Assembly (NCBI GenBank): GCA_910575035.1
Contig: CAJTDL010000009.1
Span: 62,001-126,000, forward strand
Source of the DNA: Lachnospiraceae bacterium
Lineage (GTDB): Bacteria; Bacillota; Clostridia; Lachnospirales; Lachnospiraceae
Direction of reading: 5' to 3'
Length of the DNA stretch: 64,000 bases
This document shows positions 1 to 7,868 of this stretch, piece after piece. Under the pieces are notes generated by a model. That model searched no databases and was not told where the DNA came from. It saw only the letters and a program-made list of their open reading frames with translations. Both the position numbers and the translations under genes were made by a program. Each line of letters begins with the position of its first letter. Position 1 is the stretch's first letter.

Positions 1-434
1 TATTCATGCATTTCCTTCAACGCCTGGACGTTTGCAAAGTATTTCTTATATTCTTCCGCTTTCCTCCTCTCCTTTTCCATGGCTTCCAACTCAGCTTTCC
101 TCTTGGCTTCCTTCTTTGCAAGGATGGATTCTGCAAAGGCAGCCACCTTGGCTCTGTGCTCCTCCTCTTCTTTCCGTTGCCTTTCAATGCGTTCCTTCGT
201 CCTTATCCTTGCCTGTTCGTGCTCCTCTTGCCTCTGCTGCCGTGCACCCTCACACATTTCTGCACAACGCATCAAATCGTTGTAAAGCGTGTAGTCTGGC
301 TTTGCCCTGTCCAGCAGGTTCCCATACCTGGTCTTTGCCTCCTCCTCACGATGCATTTTTTCTTCTATGTCCATAGTGGCCTTATCTAAATATTTGTCCA
401 ATAAATTCCCATACCTGCTTCTGATTTTATCCAT
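1..434 (-). CDS. Charged coiled-coil hypothetical protein (C-terminus outside window)
   Basis: Reading leftwards from the ATG at 434 the frame stays open to the window edge (144 codons), so the stop lies outside. A GGAGGG ribosome-binding site stands nine bases before the ATG. The product is rich in Glu, Lys, Arg and Gln and should be almost entirely helical. A short motif occurs twice, RYGNLLDK at about residue 7 and RYGNLLDR at about residue 36, which suggests a small internal duplication. I do not recognise the family and assign no function. It is the last visible gene of the leftward mobile-element block and follows a small gene (454-645) by 19 bases, so the two are probably co-transcribed. 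Confidence 0.7.
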   Translation of the reverse strand, partial: MDKIRSRYGNLLDKYLDKATMDIEEKMHREEEAKTRYGNLLDRAKPDYTLYNDLMRCAEMCEGARQQRQEEHEQARIRTKERIERQRKEEEEHRAKVAAFAESILAKKEAKRKAELEAMEKERRKAEEYKKYFANVQALKEMHE

Positions 435-453
435 TCTGTCATTCCCTCCAATC

Positions 454-645
454 TTAATAGCCTAACATTTTCTTCCTTAGTTCTAATTCCAGATCCATTT
501 TTGTCTGTTTCACATTCTTTTCATTTTTGCCAGCCCCCTCGCCCATTAAATGCGCAATGGATTCCTCAATCTCCATCTGGTGCATTTTTTCATCCATCTC
601 ATCCTGCATCAATCTGATCCTTACCCTTCGCTCTAAGTCTGTCAT
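454..645 (-). CDS. Small charged hypothetical protein, 63 aa
   Basis: A 63-codon frame starts with ATG after a strong AAGGAGG site nine bases upstream, and that site overlaps the end of the preceding gene at 661. The product is helical and charged, begins MTDLERRVRIRLMQDEM and ends in an LELELRKKMLGY-type tail, with no membrane segment or recognisable domain. Its position between the HNH/AP2-like gene and the coiled-coil gene, with almost no spacing, indicates one operon. The good ribosome-binding site and tight packing argue that it is real. Function unknown. Confidence 0.6.
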   Translation of the reverse strand: MTDLERRVRIRLMQDEMDEKMHQMEIEESIAHLMGEGAGKNEKNVKQTKMDLELELRKKMLGY

Positions 646-660
646 TTTTATCTTCCTCCT

Positions 661-1851
661 TTAATCATCAATATTAATTTCCCAATTCACCATTGCCCTG
701 TAAACCTTGCCTGGGATTTTGCCTTTATACCTGTCTGCCATTACAATAATCAACGCTTCTTTATGTTTTTTATACTCCACAAAGGCTTCGTCTGGCGTGT
801 CAAACGTCCCAAGTTTGATGTTCCTCCCACCAACATTCAATGACGCGCGGTATTTCCCCTTGCCTTTATCATAATGGACACCGACTGGGCATTTCCCGCG
901 CACCTTCTTACAGTCTAAAAATAATGTGTTTATTGCATGTGGGACGAATACGCACGTTTCTGGTGAATAAACCTTGTTCCCCTTAAACAAGATATCCTTA
1001 TCTAAATCCATTGGCTCATTGCCAACCGTGTAATAATTCTCTTCCACCCATGCATAGAACCTTTCCCTGTCCTCCATCCAATAGTCACAGATGCAGCAGC
1101 CTTTGTACTGTGTCTGCCTCTCATGGAATTTTTCATTGTAGCATCTTGAGTACATGTCGTTCCATAGACGCTTAGCCTTCATGCGGCTGCTATTCAGGAA
1201 GGGCACATATTCCTGCGCCCTTCCCAAGTCACCCACGCTGATGTCGCCCTTCCGCAAGGCATTCAACTCACTTTGGGACACATAGACCAAGTTGCTGTAT
1301 CTACTGTTCGAATTGTTGCCATCAATGTGGTACACTCTCTTTTTGCCCCTCACCTTCTCTAGGAATGCCTGCGCAACCAAATTGTCTGCGAACTCGTCTT
1401 TCTCCCGCAATGCCCCATTCTTGCCCTCATAGCGTACCTTCCAATGCACCCTGCCATTCCCATGGGCAGTGTTTTTATGTAGGTATGCCTTGCCCCTTAT
1501 GTCGTTTGCAAGCCTGCCCTCCGATGATATGTAATAGTGCTTTGTCCCCTCTATGAGGATAAATGTCTCCAATTTATTCAAAGGCTCTATCCCCGTGCCT
1601 TTTAAGTCCAATGTCTTTACTTCCTGCATATTTATATTTGAAAATCTGTCCTTTCCATCAGTTATAGATGGGGTGGTGGTTTGCCATCCCATTTTATCCC
1701 CTGATTTTTCCCAATTAAAATAAGGAACCCAGAATTGGATTCCCTGATGTTTAAGTAATATAAAAATTCCCGTATCCTTTGATGCTTGACCCACTATGGA
1801 CAGATTCACCCAAAACCAATGCCCAAACCATCTTAGAATCCTGCTGCCCAC
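661..1851 (-). CDS. HNH/AP2-type phage-like DNA-binding or homing endonuclease protein
   Basis: The frame encodes up to 396 residues. The middle part has the YHIDGNNSNSRYSNL pattern of HNH-type homing endonuclease proteins (about residues 170-200), where a His is followed by an Asn-rich loop. About residues 225-310 carry the phage-associated segment RLWNDMYSRCYNE followed by LDKDILFKGNKVYSPETC. The C-terminus (about 320-370, GVHYDKGKGKYRA to GTFDTPDEAFVEY) resembles the AP2-like DNA-binding module found in such proteins. The start is uncertain: the N-terminal 50 or so residues of the longest frame look unlike the family, and an in-frame ATG near 1692 has a GGGG site five bases upstream. Likely role: DNA binding or cleavage for a mobile element. 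Activity cannot be judged from sequence. Confidence 0.65.
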   Translation of the reverse strand: MGSRILRWFGHWFWVNLSIVGQASKDTGIFILLKHQGIQFWVPYFNWEKSGDKMGWQTTTPSITDGKDRFSNINMQEVKTLDLKGTGIEPLNKLETFILIEGTKHYYISSEGRLANDIRGKAYLHKNTAHGNGRVHWKVRYEGKNGALREKDEFADNLVAQAFLEKVRGKKRVYHIDGNNSNSRYSNLVYVSQSELNALRKGDISVGDLGRAQEYVPFLNSSRMKAKRLWNDMYSRCYNEKFHERQTQYKGCCICDYWMEDRERFYAWVEENYYTVGNEPMDLDKDILFKGNKVYSPETCVFVPHAINTLFLDCKKVRGKCPVGVHYDKGKGKYRASLNVGGRNIKLGTFDTPDEAFVEYKKHKEALIIVMADRYKGKIPGKVYRAMVNWEINIDD

Positions 1852-2277
1852 ATATCCCTGCCCAAGCCCTGTAAACGCTTTAAAGCCAACGATTACACAA
1901 TTTTGCGAAACCGTGAAATGTGAAATTTTTCAGCTTGTGCAGCAGGTTTTAGCATTTTGTAACTGGGGGGCGATTTGACCCTGAGCATGTTCCCGTTTTG
2001 GAAATTTGCTTTCACCAATACTTAAACCGTTTAGCAGATAGTAACTTTCTGGATAGTATGCCCAAAATGGTGGACACCTGTAAATAGTCAAATAGAAAAA
2101 CCCTTAATTCGCTATACCCATAACAGAATGCCCATAGGCTCGTCCAGCCGCACTAACCAAGGGAAACCTAAACAATGCAGCAGGATTCTCCCCGCAATTC
2201 CCAATAACGGAATGTTATTCAGCCCAAGAGCGTTCGTTTCAAAACGTTTAGAAATCCACATTTGCGTATAGCCTAAA
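1852..2277. other. Gene-poor interval in the mobile-element block
   Basis: No convincing gene. A 66-codon frame on the minus strand (2112-2312, GTG start) overlaps the end of the Rha remnant in another frame and has no ribosome-binding site. It contains GYTQ and GRILLHCLG pieces that could be a badly decayed KilA-C-like tail, but the match is too weak to call. The rest shows no obvious RNA or repeat. Confidence 0.4.
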
Positions 2278-2724
2278 TCATATAATAAATTGTAGCCGTT
2301 CAGAACGGCCACTTTTGAATCCTAAATCTTTTGCAACGACAGTAGTGGTTATAAGTCCATCCTTATTTAATACTTCATCATGGTATTCTGCCTTTTCCTT
2401 AAATGGTGCAGTTACTAATTCTACAAGTTTATTATGAGCAGATGCAACTTCTAATGGATCTTTGCTAAATAATTGAAGTTTTAATTTTTCTTCTTCTGAC
2501 AGAAAATCTCCAGATTTTAATCTATCTTCCATTTTATTGAATGCATCTATGTATTTTAATTTCCATTCGAGAGCTTTAGAACTTGTGAATCCCATAACAA
2601 GTAAAGAAAAACCATCTCTATTCATGAGATATTCAATTTCTTTTCTTCCTCTGCTACTTATATATGTTGATTCAGTAAACATATTTTTCACTGTGCAATT
2701 TTGCACAATGAGATTCTTAAACAC
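2278..2724 (-). pseudogene. Truncated Rha-family phage antirepressor
   Basis: The 148-codon frame matches the core of Rha/ANT phage regulatory proteins. About residues 15-65 carry the Rha signature (FTESTYISSRGRKEIEYL, then MNRDGFSLLVMGF and KALEWKLKYIDAFN). About residues 100-140 carry the beginning of the C-terminal antirepressor (KilA-C-like) domain (LITTTVVAKDLGF). The N-terminal 30-40 residues of the Rha domain are missing and an in-frame stop lies just upstream of the GTG at 2724. The C-terminal domain stops after about 20 residues. There is no good ribosome-binding site. In phages these proteins oppose repressors or control lysogeny. Both ends being lost makes this a remnant, and it marks the block as phage-related. 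Confidence 0.7.
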
Positions 2725-2964
2725 ACCCTGTCCCCTGCCACACTGTACATTTTAAAGTGGTTGCAGAGATCCAGCCAATTATGGACAGATCTTTCCATAA
2801 GCCACAGGATGTTGCACACAGCCAATAAGCAGCGGCTTCGACAGATTTGTCAAACCCAGGGAAAACGGGCCATATTTTCATCCACTAATACTAAAAACAT
2901 GATTCGCCCAATCGGGCTAATCGTTGGTATTCCTTACATTTTCAGCACTTATACAGCAACCGCA

Positions 2965-3921
2965 TCAGTATAGTCCTGCATACTCTTCCTCTGTAAACCG
3001 CCTCTTTATATCCGCAAAATCCAAAGCAGCTTGGGTAGGCACTTCCCCACATAATCCATCCTTGAAAACTGATAAGTCCAATAACCCTTTCGGGCAACCT
3101 TCCCCATCATACCCATTGGTTGCCATATATTCCAATGAATTGTTATATGCCACACATTCTTTATATAAGCCAAACACTGCATCTGGGCTACCCTGATATT
3201 TTTTTGCCCCTTCACAAAATGCGTTATACCTCAGTTTGACTGCCCTCCTGTCCACCTTCTCACAAAATTCCTCACATTCCAGGGCATCTGCATAGGACTC
3301 AGCTTCCTTTATGATGGCTTCCCTGTCACAATACCTACCATATGAATTGTTCAGCTTATAATATGTCCCATCTGCCCTCCGCTTTTTATGCCTATGCACA
3401 TAAACCAGCCCCATACCTGACAGCTGATCCAAATAGCTATTAATCGTGCGCTTGCTCCCGCCCCAACATTCAACCATCTGATCCTGTGGCATATGCCATT
3501 CCTTAGTCCTGTTATTGACTGTGCCCATAAGATTCACAAAGAACGCAAAAACATGGAAGGGCTTGCTGGATTCTGTAAATACCCGCTGCATCTCCCATTG
3601 CTCCACTACAATAAAGCCCTCTTTTCCCGTGTCCACTTCCAGCCCTCCGCCTGAGATGGCATAGTTGCCCCCACTCTGGTCAAGGATTGTGATTACTTTC
3701 CTTTCCGCAAGGGATTCCAAGCCAGACTTGAGGCTGTCCAGTATTGTCCTGTCTTTTTGTTTCGTTCTCTGTAAAAACCTTCCTGTAATGAAATATCCCA
3801 TACATTCCAGGGAAGTAAGAACCTTCCCCATTTTCTTCCCATACATCCCATTCAACACCACTAATGCAGCCAGTTCCTTTTCATCCAGTTCCTTTGATTT
3901 GCTGATAAATAATTTTAACAT
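2965..3921 (-). CDS. Winged-helix protein, possible replication initiator
   Basis: A 318-residue soluble protein with an AAGGAAGG site upstream of ATG 3921. About residues 135-185 look like a winged-helix DNA-binding unit (EWHMPQDQMVECWGGSKRT, then INSYLDQLSGMGLVYVHRH): a recognition helix that begins after WGGSKRT, followed by a beta-wing rich in His, Lys and Arg. The C-terminal half is Cys- and Asp/Glu-rich and unrecognised. Many plasmid and phage initiators consist of tandem winged helices, and iteron-like repeats lie only about 300 bases upstream (4229-4417) in the promoter region of this operon. That context makes an initiator or partition-type regulator plausible, but this is inference; it could equally be a transcription regulator of the element. 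Confidence 0.6.
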   Translation of the reverse strand: MLKLFISKSKELDEKELAALVVLNGMYGKKMGKVLTSLECMGYFITGRFLQRTKQKDRTILDSLKSGLESLAERKVITILDQSGGNYAISGGGLEVDTGKEGFIVVEQWEMQRVFTESSKPFHVFAFFVNLMGTVNNRTKEWHMPQDQMVECWGGSKRTINSYLDQLSGMGLVYVHRHKKRRADGTYYKLNNSYGRYCDREAIIKEAESYADALECEEFCEKVDRRAVKLRYNAFCEGAKKYQGSPDAVFGLYKECVAYNNSLEYMATNGYDGEGCPKGLLDLSVFKDGLCGEVPTQAALDFADIKRRFTEEEYAGLY

Positions 3922-3996
3922 AATATTCTGTCCTTCCTTTTACCTAAGTACCGTTTTAATCAATTTCTGCCCTTTTCAGTACTCAGGATATTTATT

Positions 3997-4206
3997 TTAT
4001 CTCCATTCGCCATCCTTATACAATGCGCACAATTCCTTATATCTCCTATTTACCAAAAACACAATAAATGTATTCCCTGTCTTGTCATGCCTCCCACACC
4101 CTATGGGCTTTACCCCATGTTTGAAAAGCCAGTCACATTCTTCCAGGTCATAGTTATAATGCAGATTATTACAATGCATTCCTTTCACTTTTTTCTCCAT
4201 TTCCAT
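3997..4206 (-). CDS. Small hypothetical protein, DUF5659-like
   Basis: The best start is ATG 4206: a GGAGG site at 4215-4219 stands eight bases before it, while the upstream ATGs would overlap that site. The 69-residue product has a YDLEECDWLFKHG segment followed by an FIVFLVNRRYKEL strand-helix. This resembles small phage/plasmid proteins with a DUF5659-like fold, but the similarity is judged by eye and weak. It begins 23 bases from the iteron-like repeats and precedes the winged-helix gene on the same strand, so the three are probably one functional unit. Function unknown. Confidence 0.5.
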   Translation of the reverse strand: MEMEKKVKGMHCNNLHYNYDLEECDWLFKHGVKPIGCGRHDKTGNTFIVFLVNRRYKELCALYKDGEWR

Positions 4207-4228
4207 CCTATATGCCTCCATCAAACAT

Positions 4229-4279
4229 CAATAACAACTATGTAGCAATAACAACCAAACAGCAATAACAACCAAACAG
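4229..4279. repeat. Iteron-like tandem repeat, 3 x 17 bp
   Basis: Three head-to-tail 17-bp units begin at 4229, 4246 and 4263. Units two and three are identical (CAATAACAACCAAACAG). Unit one shares the first ten bases (CAATAACAAC) and the final AG. Degenerate inverted copies of the core (GGTTGTTAT and TTGTTATTG) occur near 4450-4480. Spacing of 17 bp puts successive units on roughly similar helix faces, as in plasmid iterons bound by an initiator. The array sits directly upstream of the small gene and winged-helix gene. Confidence 0.7.
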
Positions 4280-4317
4280 TCACGCAAAAATGGCATCCTC
4301 GTTTAGAGATGCAAGGG

Positions 4318-4417
4318 ATCTCTTGTAGTAAGTATCTCTTGTAGTAGCAGTACCGAAATTAACAAAATATGTTGATTTTGTCACTCAATAGATACATAAA
4401 TTAACAAAATATGTTGA
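4318..4417. repeat. Second set of direct repeats in the putative origin/operator region
   Basis: Two further direct-repeat families follow the 17-bp array. ATCTCTTGTAGTA occurs at 4318-4330 and 4334-4346 (16-bp period). A 20-bp A+T-rich sequence beginning AAATTAACAAAATAT occurs at 4356-4375 and again, unchanged, at 4398-4417. The second pair is framed by inverted GTACCG/CGGTAC sequences (about 4350 and 4421). The rest of the gene-free interval to 4993 shows only scattered GGTTGT/ACAACC motifs and no gene. Together this looks like a replication origin or complex operator. Confidence 0.6.
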
Positions 4418-4993
4418 AAACGGTACTTAGGAAAGAATAAGGCTGTAATATTATTGTTATTGCAACTTGGTTGTTATGTCCGTCTGGTTGTATTTATAAT
4501 TGTTTGCAATAATATTTTCTATGTGACACCTTGTCACAACCATATCTATACTTCCACTTCTCTATCTATGGCGGCAGCCGCCCACTGAAATTTGCTTCCA
4601 TAATTGGTTTCTATATAATGGTTGGTTACAATAATATCTTCTGTATCAATAATGTATTTTTCTGCCATTCCCTGTATGCCTCTTGGCCACTCCCTGTAAT
4701 ATCCCTACAACTATTCCATTCTCCCCCGAATAATTTCTCCGTATAGCCTCTTTATTCTATATTAGTGTTTTTATCCATGCCCATAATTTCTCAGGGGGTG
4801 GGAAATCCATAAGGTATGTGGAAGTTCTACATGCCTCTATGCTTTTTCTATAACTGCTGCAAAAAGTTAACAAGATTCCTGTGCCATACTTATCCTGCTG
4901 GGAAATGAAAATGTTAAATTCCTATATGGCAGCTGAAACAATATTGTAACCGTTTAATTCCTTACCCACCCCACACTTTTTGCAGGCTAAACT

Positions 4994-5737
4994 TCACTTA
5001 ACGAATTCAGGCTGGGTAACATTGCCTTGCCAATTTGGGTCAATCATCCTTATATCTGTGAAGCAAGGAGACATTATTTCCTTTGCCCCTTTTGGGTTCT
5101 CCCCCACCTCTTCCATAACATTTGAGAAACTCCCACCAATGCATAGCCCTTTTGTGAAAATACGGTACTCAGCCAGCCTGCTTTTAGGCTGTCTGCACAG
5201 CTTTGCGCCATACCCTATGTATTTGCAGGCGGACTTCAATGCCCTCTCCTGCTCCCTGCGCAATTTGCCAAGGTCTTTGTCACACTCCTCTAGCGTGTGT
5301 GCATGTGCATATATGAAAACCCATGACTTGCTCCTGCGCCACAAATTTGCATATGTTTTTACCATGCCTTCTGGGACACCTTTGCAGTTTGGCAATGCGA
5401 GTGTAAGATACCCTTTGCGTTTTTGCAATTTGAGCCTCTTCCCACTTCCAACCCGGAAATCATCTGGGAAGTAATTGTTCCACATACGGAATATGTCCCT
5501 CTCGCCAAACTTTTTGCCATTGTTGCCCAGCTTGATAAAATACCGTGCGATAACCAGCTTCTTTTCCTTGATGTCCCTGATTTCTTTTGCAGCGGTTGCT
5601 GGCTGCCCTGCTTTTGTTTCCTGGGTTTCATTTAGTTCCTGTGCATCTTTGATTTTCTGTACATCTTTAGATTCTTGGTTCCCTTTATTACCCTGCCTAC
5701 TATTATCTTCCATTCCATTTTTCATCTCTTCTAACAT
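4994..5737 (-). CDS. Hypothetical mobile-element protein
   Basis: The start is taken as ATG 5737, seven bases after an AAAGGAG site; the longer frame from 5755 would begin inside that site. The 247-residue product has a Lys/Glu/Gln-rich disordered N-terminus (about 1-60) and a basic globular part with two notable pieces, KLVIARYFIKLGNNGKKFGERDIFRMWNNY split around residue 75 and SWVFIYAHAHTLEECDKDL near residue 145. Three Cys residues lie in the KSACKYIGYGAKLCRQPKSR area. I do not recognise the family. It is transcribed with the other leftward genes of the block and lies just upstream of the repeat cluster. Confidence 0.55.
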   Translation of the reverse strand: MLEEMKNGMEDNSRQGNKGNQESKDVQKIKDAQELNETQETKAGQPATAAKEIRDIKEKKLVIARYFIKLGNNGKKFGERDIFRMWNNYFPDDFRVGSGKRLKLQKRKGYLTLALPNCKGVPEGMVKTYANLWRRSKSWVFIYAHAHTLEECDKDLGKLRREQERALKSACKYIGYGAKLCRQPKSRLAEYRIFTKGLCIGGSFSNVMEEVGENPKGAKEIMSPCFTDIRMIDPNWQGNVTQPEFVK

Positions 5738-6054
5738 GCAGTGTCTCCTTTTCATTCATTGTTTTTTTATTTTGGATTTATCTATCTTGCTATTTGATAT
5801 GTAAATTGATGTGGCTCACAAAAATTTCGCTGTTACTTTTCCTCTAAATATTTTTACAATTATGCAGCAGGAATTTTTATTGGTCTTAATTTTTAATTGC
5901 CATATTTGATTACTATGATATTTCAATTTAAGTGAATCAATCTCGCTTAAGTAGATTAGTTTTTTTATAATGGACAGTGGGTCTTTCTGTCATTATTAGA
6001 TGTATCCTCACGGTCGAATTTTCGGCCATGAGATTCTGCTGCATATATATTCTT
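5738..6054. other. A+T-rich non-coding interval with an imperfect hairpin
   Basis: No gene is seen. The only structure noted is an imperfect 12-bp inverted repeat at 6007-6032 (CTCACGGTCGAA with TTCGGCCATGAG, two mismatches), about 25 bases past the stop of the Cys-rich gene at 6055. It has no T-run, so it is at best a weak terminator or an operator. Confidence 0.35.
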
Positions 6055-6270
6055 CTATATTAGAGGACACCACATTGGGCGTTTTTCCGGCAATTCCCCC
6101 TCACCCACTTTTCCCATATCATCTCCCCTACACTCATTGTCACAGTAATAAACCCTCCTCCCATAGTCATACATCCTGATAAATGGGCATTTTTCACACC
6201 TTTTTGTAGGATTATCACTCTTTTCCCCCGCTATTTGCCAACATTCTTTCACTATGTATATTTCCTCCAC
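6055..6270 (-). CDS. Small cysteine-rich protein, possible zinc-binding
   Basis: A frame of up to 71 residues with seven Cys. Six of them fall in paired or spaced motifs (CEKCP at about 24-28, CDNEC at about 44-48, WCP near the C-terminus), suggesting that one zinc ion or a small zinc ribbon is bound. The start is uncertain: the GTG at 6270 has little room for a ribosome-binding site, whereas a GTG at 6255 has GGAGG 11 bases upstream. Small Cys-rich proteins of this type are common in phage and conjugative elements of Clostridia. Function unknown. Confidence 0.5.
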   Translation of the reverse strand: MEEIYIVKECWQIAGEKSDNPTKRCEKCPFIRMYDYGRRVYYCDNECRGDDMGKVGEGELPEKRPMWCPLI

Positions 6271-6293
6271 TCCATGGTTTTATTGAATTTCCA

Positions 6294-6581
6294 CTAACAT
6301 ATATCTTCTATTTTCTTTGCCAAAGTCTCACTTGGGCGGAACCTCACTTTTTTATGTTCTGGCACAACATGCGGCTCACCTGTCTTTGGGTTCCTTGCCT
6401 CAAACTCTTTTATGGTTTTCATGTCAAATTTCCCAAAGCCATAGACATTAACCGTATCGCCTTCCGCTAAAAATTCCAGCACTGTCTCCCAAAATATGCC
6501 CACGACCCAGAACGCAAGCCCTTTCGTTATCCCACTGTTCGCCGCCAGCCTATCTGCAAACTCTTTTTTGTTTACTGCCAT
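6294..6581 (-). CDS. HU-family histone-like DNA-binding protein
   Basis: The ATG at 6581 follows an AAAGGGGG site and gives a 95-residue protein starting MAVNKKEFADRLA, the usual HU length and N-terminus. The dimerisation helices are followed by the conserved GDTVNVYGFGKFDMKTIKEF strand segment (about 45-64), the ARNPKTGEPHVVPEHKKVRF DNA-binding arm with the Pro that intercalates into the minor groove, and a final FRPSETLAKKI helix. HU bends DNA and organises nucleoids; in mobile elements it often assists recombination or replication. Its residues diverge from housekeeping HU (Trp at about 29 and 35), so it is more likely the element's own copy. Confidence 0.9.
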   Translation of the reverse strand: MAVNKKEFADRLAANSGITKGLAFWVVGIFWETVLEFLAEGDTVNVYGFGKFDMKTIKEFEARNPKTGEPHVVPEHKKVRFRPSETLAKKIEDIC

Positions 6582-6663
6582 AATGCCCCCTTTCATGAAT
6601 GGCCAATGCCAACTATTATTTTCGCCACTATTGCTTTCTCCATTTTCATTACATTCTTCATTC

Positions 6664-7107
6664 TTACCATTTTTTCACCGATATTCCATTGGCCTCTAAA
6701 TGCTGGACTGCCTGCTTTAGAAGCTCCCCATTCTCCACTGTCTCCTTCATGATGTCGTCCCATACATGTGGCGTATTGTTTCCCTCAACCGTGCCGCCAT
6801 GCAATCCCTGGTTCGCCCATGTGGCAACCTGCATCCCAGTGGCATTGTAATAATTATCCATATAATCTGTGTCAATATAGACAGATGCTGCTATTTTATT
6901 CCCGACCTTCTTAGGCTCCACTTTCACTGCGGAACGCAGGAAGTCATACTGCCGCTTATACGATTTCGGGTCATAGCTGTTATAATACTCCTGTAGGAAA
7001 TAGTTCAACGTCTGGTACACACGCCCTGCCAGCTCATCTACCAAATTTACCATTATCGGCTGTAATGCCTTCTGTAATTCCCTCATATTGCTGATTCTTA
7101 CTGCCAT
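6664..7107 (-). CDS. Phage gp10-like/tail-completion-like hypothetical protein
   Basis: 147 residues starting MAVRISNMRELQKAL at ATG 7107, preceded by AGAGGTAGG. The pattern matches the small HK97 gp10-like proteins of Firmicutes phages by eye: an N-terminal MxVRIxxMxxLxKAL helix, an SYKRQYDFLRSAVKV segment near 50, an IDTDYMDNYYN strand near 80, then HGG and HVWDDIMKETV near 105-125. These proteins act at the head-tail joint or tail. The family call is tentative. The gene overlaps the end of the cold-shock gene (7034-7459) by 74 bases, and no other structural genes are visible, so it may be an isolated leftover. Confidence 0.5.
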   Translation of the reverse strand: MAVRISNMRELQKALQPIMVNLVDELAGRVYQTLNYFLQEYYNSYDPKSYKRQYDFLRSAVKVEPKKVGNKIAASVYIDTDYMDNYYNATGMQVATWANQGLHGGTVEGNNTPHVWDDIMKETVENGELLKQAVQHLEANGISVKKW

Positions 7108-7459
7108 TGCCTACCTCTCTCTTTATTCTTCTTTGTTCATTCATAAATGATCTTACAAATCTCATGAAAGTCCTATCATCCACCGCTAACCGATCTGCAT
7201 TGCATGGCTTGCCCTTCCTATGGCTCTTTTTCTTGCCGCATTTTTGGCATCCTTTACTCTCTGGCGTTTCCACCACTATCACGTTTTTTGCATTGTATTT
7301 GCCTTTTTCATTGCTGAACGTGTCAAAGGATATATAATACCCCTTCTCAATATATTCCCCGTTTAGTTTTGATGCATGGATGAAATAAGAATTGCCATCC
7401 TGCCCTTGGATAAATCCGAACCTTCGATTTTTGAAATACACTGTCACTTTTCCGTACAT
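7034..7459 (-). CDS. Cold-shock domain protein with C-terminal zinc motif
   Basis: The ATG at 7459 has GGAGG with an eight-base spacer; a longer frame from a TTG at 7606 has no such site and was rejected. The N-terminal 65 residues form a cold-shock (OB-fold) domain: GKVTVYFKNRRFGFIQGQDG carries the RNP1-like aromatic patch and YFIHASKL the RNP2-like one. It is followed by CQKCGKKKSHRKGKPC, a likely single zinc site, and a basic Arg-rich tail. Such proteins bind single-stranded nucleic acid. Fusion of a cold-shock domain to a zinc knuckle is typical of small element-encoded proteins rather than housekeeping CspA. It is the first gene of the leftward block seen here. Confidence 0.75.
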   Translation of the reverse strand: MYGKVTVYFKNRRFGFIQGQDGNSYFIHASKLNGEYIEKGYYISFDTFSNEKGKYNAKNVIVVETPESKGCQKCGKKKSHRKGKPCNADRLAVDDRTFMRFVRSFMNEQRRIKREVGNGSKNQQYEGITEGITADNGKFGR

Positions 7460-7868
7460 TTGTTTGTCCTCCGTTTGTTCTGTAGTTTTGTGTTTCGGTT
7501 TCGGTTTTGCTTTACTTTCAGCAATGTTCCAAAACTCTATGTTATAAAATTCCCACTTTGATGCTTCTAACAAAATTGCCTTCAATAATTGGGATTGTAT
7601 CTTCAATTACTAGAATCATTGCTTAAATCACTGGAATCTGGCATGGCTGCCTCTATGAAATCCCTCTTTCAATTTGCCTACTCCAAACTAGCTAGGAATG
7701 TCCCTGTAACGCCATATATAGCCCATACATGGGACTTTTAAAATGGATTGGTCTTTTATCGGCACTATTTTATTATGGTAAATTCAGACACTATAAAAGC
7801 CCACATACTCATATTTCCATGAATATGTGGACTTTCTGTAATGTCCGAATGTTTAATTTTCTTTTTTA
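7460..7868. other. Non-coding right border of the mobile-element block
   Basis: No gene with a ribosome-binding site. The A+T-rich interval contains the long imperfect inverted repeat at about 7780-7855 and ends at the truncated carboxypeptidase gene. It is the likely junction between mobile DNA on the left and chromosome on the right. Confidence 0.45.
7780..7855. repeat. Long imperfect inverted repeat / bidirectional terminator-like hairpin
   Basis: The core AAAGCCCACATA pairs with TATGTGGACTTT (one mismatch), with an inner CAT/ATG pair. Outside it, TTCAGACACTAT on the left matches the reverse complement of the GTCCGAATG-containing right flank imperfectly, giving arms of about 35 bases. A and T runs flank the core, so it could terminate transcription in both directions. 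It lies only about 60 bases from the point where the chromosomal gene homology starts, so it may instead be an element end. Confidence 0.5.

Noticed and set aside
2112-2312. 66-codon frame after the Rha remnant, possibly a KilA-C tail
   Set aside because: Only GYTQ and GRxLL-like pieces agree; overlaps the Rha frame and lacks a start signal, so evidence is too thin.
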